Shown in pieces: positions 1 to 6,523 of a stretch of 7,650 nucleotides of DNA. The stretch comes from an uncultured Thermomicrobiales bacterium. GTDB taxonomy: Bacteria > Chloroflexota > Chloroflexia > Thermomicrobiales > UBA6265. The notes beneath the pieces were generated by a model that worked only from the letters and a program-made list of their open reading frames with translations, had not been told where the DNA came from and searched no databases. The stretch lies in assembly GCA_902806395.1 (NCBI GenBank), contig CADCWH010000212.1, positions 1-7,650 on the forward strand, in the 5' to 3' direction. Position numbers and translations under genes: made by a program. Each line of letters begins with the position of its first letter. Position 1 is the first letter of the stretch.

Positions 1-14
1 CATTCTCCTTTCCC
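1..14 (-). promoter_or_regulatory. Probable ribosome-binding site of a leftward gene beyond the left edge
   Basis: Read on the minus strand, positions 14 to 1 give GGGAAAGGAGAATG, a strong Shine-Dalgarno sequence (AAAGGAG, 11 to 5) followed at once by ATG (3 to 1). The gap between GGAG and this ATG is only one base, too short for good initiation, so the real start is probably a few bases outside the window. The gene itself cannot be seen. It would be divergent from ileS. Confidence 0.4.
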
Positions 15-22
15 TGTTCGTA

Positions 23-41
23 GTGTGCCAAGATCGCACAC
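23..41. repeat. Perfect 6-bp inverted repeat (possible operator) in the leader of the leftward gene
   Basis: GTGTGC (23-28) and GCACAC (36-41) are exact inverted arms around the 7-base centre CAAGATC. The site lies about 20 bases upstream of the leftward Shine-Dalgarno sequence, where a repressor operator or a leader hairpin would be expected. The spacing fits a dimeric helix-turn-helix regulator, but I do not recognise the motif. A chance palindrome of this size is possible. Confidence 0.35.
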
Positions 42-240
42 GATGTTGACCACCAGGTGATCGACAACCGAACCCTCGCTCGCTACTCTGGTTCATAAGC
101 GGTCACCGGCGGCGTGCGGGCGGGCCTGGGCAGGCACAGAGTGCGTCCCGGTTGGCCCCGGTCACCCAAGCCACCGCTGCCCCGTTCGACACCCCGCCCG
201 TTCCAACACCAGCATCCCGGTGCCAGTCCGGTCCCCGTCC

Positions 241-262
241 CGATCGTCTTCCGAGACGATCG
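241..262. repeat. Perfect 8-bp hairpin
   Basis: CGATCGTC (241-248) pairs exactly with GACGATCG (255-262) around a 6-base loop TTCCGA. No T-run follows on either strand, so it is not a standard intrinsic terminator. It may be part of a structured RNA or a DNA-level palindrome; function unknown. Confidence 0.5.
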
Positions 263-339
263 CCCTGACGGGATCACGACCGCCCTGCTGGCCCCACGCT
301 CCGAGGGCGGACCGGCGGGTGCGGCGGCGCGTCCTCCCG

Positions 340-366
340 GTCCCGAGCGGTGCGATCGCTCGGGAC
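340..366. repeat. Perfect 10-bp hairpin
   Basis: GTCCCGAGCG (340-349) pairs exactly with CGCTCGGGAC (357-366) around a 7-base loop GTGCGAT. No T-run follows on the plus strand (ACTTGG comes next), and none precedes it that would serve a minus-strand terminator. With the hairpin at 241-262 it is the only visible structure in this gene-free stretch. A small RNA or a distal part of a long leader is conceivable but not shown. Confidence 0.5.
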
Positions 367-444
367 ACTTGGCCACCCCCGGCCGGGAAGCGACGCCAGT
401 ACAGAGGGGGTGGCTGCCGCTTGCCGCCTGCCGCCTCCGTCCCG

Positions 445-453
445 TGCTACGCT
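445..453 (+). promoter_or_regulatory. Possible extended -10 promoter for the ileS leader
   Basis: TGCTACGCT (445-453) resembles an extended -10 (TGn then TACGCT, matching TATAAT at four of six positions). A start about 7-8 bases downstream, near 461, would place the transcript's 5' end just before T-box stem I, which is where it should be. No good -35 box is present at 17-18 bp. TTGCCG at 421-426 is 21 bp away. The call rests mostly on position. Confidence 0.3.
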
Positions 454-475
454 TCCCCCAGAAATCCGCATCATC

Positions 476-776
476 GTGGCTATGACGGAAACCGTGCCGA
501 CGTCGCCGGCGCCGAGCGAGTCCGGGAGGGTGGGAGCCGGGCCCAGGGGCGATGACGGACATCCTTCCCGAGCCGCCGCCCGAACCCGGGACACTCCGTC
601 TCGGCAGTAGGCGCGGCCGACCGTCGCCCGTTACCGCGACTTCCCCCGGCGGCAGGCGTGCCGCCGGGGACTGAGTGGGTTCGTCTCCCGGTCGCGTCAA
701 TGCGATCGAAACGGCGGGCCAACCGGGGTGGTACCGCGGGTTCGCCCGTCCTCGACGCATCGGGGGCGGGCGTTTT
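476..776 (+). promoter_or_regulatory. T-box riboswitch, isoleucine (AUC) specifier, transcriptional type
   Basis: This RNA leader senses uncharged tRNA-Ile and lets transcription proceed into ileS. Its base helix pairs 476-481 with 571-576, with kink-turn-like bases above it and a short helix 487-490/565-568. The specifier loop lies between 491-496 and 559-564 and holds AUC at 561-563. The upper helix pairs 497-507 with 548-558 with one A-A mismatch. The apical part has the GCGAG (516-520) and GAGGGUGGGAG (526-536) elements typical of the T-box distal loop, closed by 522-525/537-540. Further hairpins lie at 601-620, 623-640, 644-669 (10 bp) and 689-708 (likely stem III). The antiterminator pairs 725-728 with 750-753 and 736-740 with 745-749 (UUCG tetraloop), around the bulge UGGUACC (729-735). 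UGGU matches the ACCA end of tRNA-Ile. The pairing was done by eye. The core T-box is certain; stem II details are not. Confidence 0.9.
743..776 (+). terminator. Intrinsic terminator of the T-box leader
   Basis: 743-753 pairs with 762-772 in an 11-bp, very GC-rich stem (with G-U pairs at 749/766 and 752/763) around an 8-base loop, followed by TTTT (773-776). It shares 745-753 with the 3' half of the antiterminator, so the two structures exclude each other. This is the standard T-box switch: with charged tRNA the terminator forms, and with uncharged tRNA-Ile bound the antiterminator wins. Confidence 0.85.
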
Positions 777-858
777 GGCGTCCCGCGCCCGGCGCACGTC
801 GTCCCTTCCGACCAACACTCGACTGACCACGACCGACCCGATCGCCGACAGACAGACC

Positions 859-862
859 GGAG
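859..862 (+). promoter_or_regulatory. Weak ribosome-binding site fixing the ileS start
   Basis: GGAG (859-862) lies 11 bases before the ATG at 874. It is modest but the only Shine-Dalgarno-like sequence at a workable distance. It is downstream of the T-box terminator, as required. The next in-frame ATG upstream, at 658, lies inside a riboswitch hairpin and before the terminator, so it is not a plausible start. Confidence 0.5.
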
Positions 863-873
863 CGCACACGCAC

Positions 874-3800
874 ATGACGACTTTTCGCGAGGTGGCCCAA
901 AAAGTCGATTTCCCGGCTCAGGAGCGCGAGACCCTCGCCCGTTGGGGACGAGAAGAGACGGTCGCCACCTACCTGCGCCGCAACGAGGACAGCACCGAGC
1001 GGTTCTCCTTCCTCGACGGCCCGATCACCGCCAATAACCCGATGGGCGTCCACCACGCCTGGGGCCGCACCTACAAGGACCTCTTCCAGCGCTACCAGGC
1101 CATGCTCGGTAAGCGGCAACGGTTCCAGAACGGTTTCGATTGCCAGGGCCTTTGGGTCGAGGTGGAAGTCGAGAAGGAGCTCGGCCTCAAGAGCAAGCGC
1201 GACATCGAGACCTACGGCATCGCCGAGTTCGTCGAGCGCTGCAAGGAACGGGTCCTCAAATACGCCGCGCGCCAGACCGACCAGTCAGTTCGCCTCGGCT
1301 ACTGGATGGACTGGGACAACTCCTACTTCACGATGTCCGACGAGAACAACTACACCATCTGGCACTTCCTCAAGACCTGCCACGAGCGCGGCTGGATCTA
1401 CAAGGGCCACGACGTGATGCCCTGGTGCCCCCGCTGCGGGACGGGCATCTCCGAGCACGAGATCGTCACCGAGGGCTACCAGGACCGCACCCACCTCTCG
1501 ACCTATGTCGCCTTCCCCCTCCGTGACGAGCCCGGCGCCTCCCTCTTGGTCTGGACCACCACCCCCTGGACCCTGGTCGCCAACGTCGCCGCCGCCATCC
1601 ATCCGGAGTTGGCCTACGTGCGGGTCGAGCGCGAGGGTAAGGCCTATTACCTGGCCAAGGATGCCGTCCGGACCGCCATCCGCGGCGACCACGAGGTGAC
1701 CCGAGAGCTGACCGGCCAGGAGATGCTTGGCTGGGCCTACGACGGACCGTTCGATGACTTGCCCGCCGGGGAAGGTGTCGCCCACCGCGTCATCGCCTGA
1801 GACGACGTCTCCGCCACCGAGGGAACCGGCATCGTCCACATCGCCCCCGGTTGCGGCAAGGAGGACTTCGCCCTTTCGAAGACTCACGACCTGCCCGTCA
1901 TCGCCCCGATCGACGAGTTCGGGGTCTACGTCACTGGCTTCGGCCCGTTCTCCGGCGCCTACGTCCACGAGGTCGCCACCCCGATCATGGCCGCACTCGA
2001 CGACAAGGGCCTCCTCTTCCGCGGCGAGAACTACACCCACCGCTACCCCGTCTGCTGGCGCTGTAACACCGACTTAGTCTTCCGATTGGTCGACGAGTGG
2101 TTCATCTCGATGGGCGAGTTGCGCGGCCCGATGATGGACAACACCCGCGCCATCCGCTGGATTCCCGAGTTCGGCCGCGACCGCGAGTTGGACTGGCTCG
2201 CCCACATGGACGACTGGATGATCTCCAAGAAGCGGTACTGGGGCCTGGCCCTCCCCATCTACGAGTGCCGCGCCTGTGACACTTTCGAGGTGATCGGCAG
2301 CGAGGTCGAACTCGAGGAGCGCACCGTCTCCGGCTGGGACGACTTCGCGGGCCATACTCCCCACCGTCCCTGGATCGACGCGGTGACGATCGCCTGCCGC
2401 TCCTGCGGCGCCGAGGTCAGCCGGATCAAAGACGTCGGCAACCCATGGCTCGACGCCGGGATCGTCGGTTTCTCGACCCTCGACTATCGTCACGACCGGG
2501 AATACTGGGATCAATGGTTCCCGGCCGACCTGATCTCCGAGAGCTTCCCCGGCCAGTTCCGCAACTGGTTCTACGCCCAACTGGCCGAGGGCACGACCCT
2601 CGTGCCCGATCAGCCTCCTTATAAGACGGTCTTCTCGTACGCCCTGATGCGTGACGAGAAGGGCGCCGAGATGCACAAGAGCAAGGGCAATGCGATCTGG
2701 TTCGACGACGCCGCCGAAATCGCCGGCGTCGACACCATGCGCTGGCTCTTCGCCACCGTCAACCCGTTCGTCAACGTCAACTTCGGCTACGGTCAGTGCG
2801 ACGCCGTCCGCCGCCGCTTCATCATCCCGCTCTGGAACTGCTACGCCTTCTTCGCAAACTACGCCCGCCTTGACGGCTGGGACCCCGCCGATCCCGCCAA
2901 TGCCGTCCCCCTCGCCGAGCGGACCATGCTCGACCGCTGGGTCATCTCCCGCCTCCACCAATTGACGGCCCTCTGCCGCGAGCGGCTGGACGACTACGAC
3001 AGCCCCGCCGCCGCCCGTGCGATCGAGCACTTCGTGATCGAGGAACTCTCGAACTGGTACATCCGTCGCAACCGCCGCCGGTTCTGGAAGACGGAGAGCG
3101 ACCGCGACAAGCTGGCCGCCTACGCCACCCTGCACGAGTGTCTGGTGACCGTCTCCGGGCTCCTCGCCCCGTTCATCCCCTTCCTAGCCGACGAGATGTA
3201 CCAGAACCTGATCCGCTCGGCCGATCCGGCCGCGCCCGCCTCGGTCCACCTGACCGACTACCCCGCCGCCGATCCGGCCGCCATCGACGAGGCCCTCTCG
3301 GCCGACATGACCGCCGTGTTGGAGGTCGTCACTCTGGGTCACGCCGCCCGCCAGGAGGCCGCGGTGAAGGTCCGCCAACCCCTTCCGGCCCTGCTGGTCT
3401 ACTCCCGCGACACGGCCGCGACCGACTCCGTGATGCGACTGCGGGAGATGGTCTTGGAGGAGTTGAACGTCAAGGAGATCCGGCCCCTGGCCGACCCCGG
3501 CGACGTGGTTGCCTATGACATCCGCCCCAACCTCAGCCTGCTCGGCCCGAAGTACGGCAAGCGCCTCGGCCCGATCCGGGCCGCCCTGATTGCCGAGCCC
3601 GCCGCCTCTGTCGCCGGGCGGGCCGCCGCCGGGCAGCCCGTCGCTCTGTCCCTCCCTGACGGCGAGGCGATTGACCTGCTGCCGGAGGAGATCCTGGTGT
3701 CCCTGACCAAGCGGGCGGGGTATGCCGCGGCCCAGGGCGCCATCGGGACCGTGGTCCTCGACACCTCCCTGACCCCGGCCCTGATCCGCGAGGGCCAGAT

Positions 3801-4125
3801 GCGCGACTTCGTCCGCGGTGTCCAGGACGCCCGCAAGCGGGCCGGCTACGAGATCGAGGACCGGATCGCCCTCTCGGCCACCGCCGACCCCGAGATCGTC
3901 GTCGCCCTGACCGGCCACGAGGCGACGATCCGGGCAGAGATCCTCGCCAGCACCCTTGACATCGCCGCTGCCGCCGGCCGCTCCGACGCCGTCGAGGCCG
4001 AGTCCACCGACGGCCCCGGGGGCACGGTCGACGCGGCAGGCTGGTACCGCGACCAGATCCAGGTTGGCGCCCACCACGTCGACATAGCCATCCGCCGAGC
4101 CGGGAAAGACGGGGAAACGGGATGA
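874..4125 (+). CDS. ileS: Isoleucyl-tRNA synthetase, interrupted by one in-frame TGA (codon 309)
   Basis: Class I synthetase that joins isoleucine to tRNA-Ile in the cytoplasm. The full frame is 1083 codons, about the length of the long bacterial/eukaryote-like IleRS. The HIGH site reads GVHH (58-61), inside DGPITANNPMGVHHAWGR. The CP1 editing insert has the threonine-rich TTTPWT (228-233) and GTGIVHIAP (317-325) with D331. Zinc-type pairs are C185/C188 with C394/C397, and C465/C468 with C508/C511. The KMSKS loop is EMHKS (599-603, then KGN). An anticodon-binding helical domain (around LDRWVISRL and ELSNWYIRRNRRRFW) and a C-terminal region follow. TGA at 1798-1800 replaces codon 309, just before DDVSATEGTG. 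In relatives as I remember them this is Trp, so TGG to TGA is the likely change. Read literally, the gene gives a 308-residue fragment, plus an open part whose first ATG is at 1987, inside the editing domain and not at a domain border. The T-box upstream confirms Ile specificity. The stop overlaps the next gene. Confidence 0.9.
1798..1800 (+). other. In-frame TGA within ileS
   Basis: Codons before (VAHRVIA) and after (DDVSATEGTGIVHIAP) belong to the same conserved editing-domain stretch in the same frame, so this is a base substitution and not a frameshift. The rest of ileS has no other defect. Trp elsewhere in ileS is TGG, and TGA serves as the true stop of ileS and of the three other rightward genes. 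A small hairpin, GAGAC-GAC-GTCTC (1799-1811), overlaps the stop codon; it may be chance. Confidence 0.9.
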
Positions 4126-4424
4126 CGACCCCATCACGACCTGCCGCTGGCGAGCCATGGGATCGGTCCGATCGGGAGACGCCCGACCCCGTCCAGGTCG
4201 GCGGGGAGGTGCCCCTGGAGCCGATGAGCGACGACGAGATCCTGGCTGCCAACGAGCAGTACCTGGATGACGCCGACGCGATCGTCGGTCCCGAGCGGGC
4301 CCACCGCGTCTTGGACACCTACGTCAGTGAGTTGGCAGCCGACCGGGAGTCCGACCGGGACACCCGGGTACCGGAGCGCCTCGTCCGGGTCGCCCGCCCC
4401 CCGCGGCGGGACCGCCCATCATGA
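4122..4424 (+). CDS. Hypothetical 100-aa protein, translationally coupled to ileS
   Basis: The ATG at 4122 overlaps the ileS stop (ATGA, 4122-4125), a usual sign of coupled translation. I do not recognise the family. The N-terminal 30 residues are Pro/Arg/Glu-rich and probably disordered. The middle (about residues 35-75, MSDDEILAANEQYLDDADA onward) is acidic and likely helical. The tail is basic (PERLVRVARPPRRDRPS). No membrane segment, signal peptide or cysteine is present. An alternative start is ATG 4224, which would keep only the acidic part. It ends in TGA 16 bases before the next gene. Codon use looks like its neighbours, and the tight packing supports a real gene, but a short high-GC frame could also be fortuitous. 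Confidence 0.6.
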   Translation: MTTPSRPAAGEPWDRSDRETPDPVQVGGEVPLEPMSDDEILAANEQYLDDADAIVGPERAHRVLDTYVSELAADRESDRDTRVPERLVRVARPPRRDRPS

Positions 4425-4440
4425 TCCCGGGGGAGGCCCG

Positions 4441-4965
4441 GTGATCGACTTTTGGCCCTACATCAGCCCAAACCACGCCAGACGGTTGGACCCGATCAAT
4501 CTGGTGTTCTTCGGCAACGCCACGCCGCAGCGGGTAGAGGACTGCTTCCGCCACCGGTTGGACCGGACGTGGGAGGGAGCGTTCCTCTCCCACCCGATGT
4601 TCGCCTACATCGACGATACCGACCACGGCGGGCGACGGATTTGGAAGCGACAGGTGGTTGACCTCACCCTTGGCAATGTCGTCAGCCGCCACCACGTCCG
4701 CATCTTCGCGTGCGACCGGCCCGACCCCGACTCGCCGGAGGGACCGGGGTTCGGCCATTGGTGCATCGCCGCCGTCCACCGCGAACACCACGATTGGCCC
4801 CTGGACCACATCGTCGAGTCCTGGGACGAGGCCCGCGACCTGGTCCGCGATGCCTTCGAGGGATGCCCGTTCACCGGTGAGGTCTTCACCATGGACCTCG
4901 GTGCCGCCGGACATTGGCACGGCCCTCCCTTCGACGGCCAGGTGGCCTTCATCGAACTGACATGA
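4441..4965 (+). CDS. Uncharacterised 174-aa protein, possibly LssY_C-like
   Basis: The start is GTG 4441, preceded four bases away by GGGAGG (4431-4436). The frame is open further upstream, but those residues overlap the previous gene and look random. The protein is soluble, with no signal peptide or membrane helices, and rich in His and Trp. Readable blocks are DPINLVFFG (17-25), RHHVRIF (83-89), HWCIAAVHRE (106-115) and DHIVESWDEARD (122-133). The order DP-[IV]-N, then RHHVR, then W-x-A-A, then H-I-x-x-x-x-D-x-[AE]-R-D resembles the LssY C-terminal domain, which in larger proteins follows PAP2/DedA-type membrane parts. Here it stands alone. The similarity is from memory, so treat the family as a hypothesis and the gene as real. 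It is probably the last gene of the ileS transcript. Confidence 0.75.
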   Translation: MIDFWPYISPNHARRLDPINLVFFGNATPQRVEDCFRHRLDRTWEGAFLSHPMFAYIDDTDHGGRRIWKRQVVDLTLGNVVSRHHVRIFACDRPDPDSPEGPGFGHWCIAAVHREHHDWPLDHIVESWDEARDLVRDAFEGCPFTGEVFTMDLGAAGHWHGPPFDGQVAFIELT

Positions 4966-5038
4966 GCCCGCCGTGGCATCGGTCACGACGACTGCCCGAT
5001 ATGGGGGAGCAAGGCACCGTCGCATCGCGATCTGGCCG
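4966..5038. other. Convergent gap without a clear terminator
   Basis: These 73 bases lie between the ends of the rightward 174-aa gene and the leftward antiporter. I see only short imperfect pairing (CGTG/CACG near 4972-4987) and no T-run on either strand. Transcripts may overlap or rely on Rho. Confidence 0.4.
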
Positions 5039-6247
5039 CTACCCGGCGGCAGGGATCGACCGGCGCGCCGCCAGCATGTCGGCCGCCCGGAACACCAAGG
5101 GATTGAGCGTGATCGAGACCAGCGCCCCGGCCAAGATCAGGTTGTAGCCCTCCACGGGGAGCAGGTCGAGCGAGCGGCCGACCTGAGCCACGATGAACGA
5201 GAACTCGCCGATCTGGGTCAAACCGGACGCCACGGTGAGCGCCGTTCGCCGCTGACCGCGCAGCATGATCACGAGGCCCAGAGCGGCCAGCCCATTCCCC
5301 ACAACGATGATCACCACGACCAGCGCGATCTGTCCCGGGGCGTCCAGGAGGAACGTTGGGTCGACCAGCATCCCGACTGATACGAAGAAGAGGACCAGGA
5401 ACGCGTCCCGCAGGGGAGCGATCTCTACCTCGGCATCGTGGCCCGCCTCGGATTGCCCGACCACCAGCCCGGCCACGAACGCCCCCAGGGCGAACGAGAT
5501 GCCGAAGATCTCGGCACCGCCGTACGCGATGCCCAGCGCGGTCGCGAGGACAGCGAGGACGAACAGTTCCCTCGACTCCATTCCCCTCACCTGTCGCAGC
5601 AGCCAGGGAATAAACCGCGCCCCGACCACCAGCATCAAGATGGCGAAGGCGGCGATCTTGCCGAAGGTGCTGGCCAAGGTTGCCAGCACGTTGGTCTGCC
5701 CCTCTCCCTCCGTGATGCCGCCCAATTGCCCGGCAAAGATCGGGAGGAGGACGAGGACCAGCACCATGGCGAGGTCCTGGACCAGTAGCCAGCCGATCGC
5801 CGTTCTCCCCGCTCCGGTCTGCACTTCCTCCCGGGATTCCAGCGCCCGGAGCAGCACGACCGTGCTTGCCACCGAGAGCGCCAAGCCAAAGACCAGTCCC
5901 TCCCCGGGTGTCCAGCCCCAGAGGGTGGCGGCGCCGAGACCGACGAGCGTCGTCACGGTGATCTGACCGACCGCACCGGGGAGGGCGATACCGCGCACGG
6001 CCAGGAGGTCACCAGGTGAGAAGTGGATCCCGACGCCGAACAGCAACAGGACCACCCCAATCTCGGCCAATTGCGGTGCGATCGCGGCATCAGCGACGAA
6101 ACCGGGCGTGAACGGCCCGATGGCGACCCCGGCTAGGAGGTACCCGACGATCGGCGGCAGCCCGATGCGCATGACGATCAGGGCGGCGGCGAATGCCGCC
6201 GTCAACCCGACCGCGACGGTCGCCATCAACTGCGTGTCATGAGGCAC
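5039..6247 (-). CDS. CPA2-family cation/proton antiporter, membrane domain only
   Basis: Inner-membrane monovalent cation (K+ or Na+)/H+ antiporter of the KefB/KefC/YbaL type, 402 residues and almost wholly hydrophobic, with about a dozen predicted transmembrane segments. Recognisable blocks are IGLPPIVGYLLAG (28-40), LLLFGVGIHFS (67-77), LALSVASTVVLLRALE (122-137), the QD pair 157-158 in the ion-binding helix, FGISFALGAFVAG (248-260), LRDAFLVLFFVSVGMLVDP (279-297) and GLTQIGEFSFI (342-352). The Gln-Asp pair is like Kef-type K+ transporters. The protein stops (TAG) right after the last membrane helix, so the TrkA-N/RCK regulatory domain usual in KefB/KefC/YbaL is missing. No remnant of it is readable in the 5039-4440 minus strand. 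RCK-free members exist, so this need not be a truncation. The start is GTG 6247; ATG 6226 (residue 8) is an alternative, and neither has a strong Shine-Dalgarno sequence. Confidence 0.9.
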   Translation of the reverse strand: MPHDTQLMATVAVGLTAAFAAALIVMRIGLPPIVGYLLAGVAIGPFTPGFVADAAIAPQLAEIGVVLLLFGVGIHFSPGDLLAVRGIALPGAVGQITVTTLVGLGAATLWGWTPGEGLVFGLALSVASTVVLLRALESREEVQTGAGRTAIGWLLVQDLAMVLVLVLLPIFAGQLGGITEGEGQTNVLATLASTFGKIAAFAILMLVVGARFIPWLLRQVRGMESRELFVLAVLATALGIAYGGAEIFGISFALGAFVAGLVVGQSEAGHDAEVEIAPLRDAFLVLFFVSVGMLVDPTFLLDAPGQIALVVVIIVVGNGLAALGLVIMLRGQRRTALTVASGLTQIGEFSFIVAQVGRSLDLLPVEGYNLILAGALVSITLNPLVFRAADMLAARRSIPAAG

Positions 6248-6248
6248 T

Positions 6249-6263
6249 GAACGGCCCCCGTTC
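6249..6263 (-). repeat. Hairpin next to the antiporter start codon
   Basis: GAACGG (6249-6254) and CCGTTC (6258-6263) are exact inverted arms with a 3-base centre. The structure ends two bases before the GTG start and contains the only G-rich (Shine-Dalgarno-like) run there, so in mRNA it could hold the ribosome-binding region closed. The 7-base gap between GAAC and GTTC does not fit the Gram-positive LexA box, which has 4. Confidence 0.35.
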
Positions 6264-6436
6264 GATCAATGTGAGCGGGGCGTAGCAGCTAGGGCTCCGC
6301 GTGCCAGTGCCCGCAGAGGACCTATTGTCGACGCCCCTCGACGCCGCGACTGTACCAGAGCGATGGACGGGTCGTCTCTGACTCCGTGGCGTGACGTTGC
6401 TGGACCGCATCATGGTGATCCCATAGGGGCCTGGGC

Positions 6437-6442
6437 CATAAT
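6437..6442 (+). promoter_or_regulatory. Possible -10 box of the ychF promoter
   Basis: CATAAT (6437-6442) matches TATAAT at five of six positions and lies about 80 bases before the ychF start. A similar CCATAGGGG lies 15 bases upstream. The -35 region (TGGTGA, 6413-6418) is poor. The rest of the divergent gap 6248-6523 shows a small 5-bp hairpin (6477-6491) and a direct repeat CGACGCC near 6329-6345, with no gene visible. Confidence 0.3.
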
Positions 6443-6523
6443 GGGGGGCGAATCACGATACGGACGACCGAGCCCACGCCGCGAGACGGCGAGGCGACCC
6501 ACCCCGAAAGAGGACCACGCCTG

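Larger units (their letters stand above)
42..444. other. Long stretch without a recognisable gene
   Basis: About 400 bases between the leftward leader and the ileS leader. Open frames exist on both strands (for example 114-485 plus and 83-760 minus), but their translations are Arg/Pro/Gly-rich low-complexity strings with no family resemblance, typical of high-GC noncoding DNA. I see no tRNA and no RNase P, SRP or tmRNA signature. The stretch contains two strong perfect hairpins, listed separately, and three tandem copies of a TGCCGC(T/C) heptamer at 415-435. Confidence 0.6.

Noticed and set aside
404..445. A second T-box (GGGGGTGGCTGCCGC followed by CCGTCCC)
   Set aside because: It only loosely resembles the antiterminator: the bulge has an extra base, and no terminator, stem I or distal-loop motif accompanies it.
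83..760. Open frames of up to 225 codons on either strand of the ileS upstream region
   Set aside because: Arg/Pro/Gly-rich translations without motifs, overlapping the T-box. These are typical GC-driven spurious frames.
658..873. ileS start at the upstream in-frame ATG 658
   Set aside because: It lies inside the 644-669 hairpin and before the T-box terminator. The encoded residues are low-complexity and unrelated to IleRS N-termini.
1798..1800. Genome-wide recoding of TGA as Trp
   Set aside because: ileS, the 100-aa gene, the 174-aa gene and ychF all end at TGA, and Trp is written TGG throughout. Only one internal TGA occurs.
1798..1835. Selenocysteine insertion at the ileS TGA
   Set aside because: The site is in the editing domain, where no redox Cys/Sec is expected. 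The only nearby hairpin overlaps the TGA and is too small and too close to act as a bacterial SECIS element.
2074..4158. Long minus-strand open frames opposite ileS
   Set aside because: They follow from the codon bias of ileS. Their translations are Gly/Asp/Val-rich with no family resemblance and no ribosome-binding site.
6249..6263. LexA (SOS) box
   Set aside because: The GAAC and GTTC half-sites are 7 bases apart; the Gram-positive LexA box needs 4.
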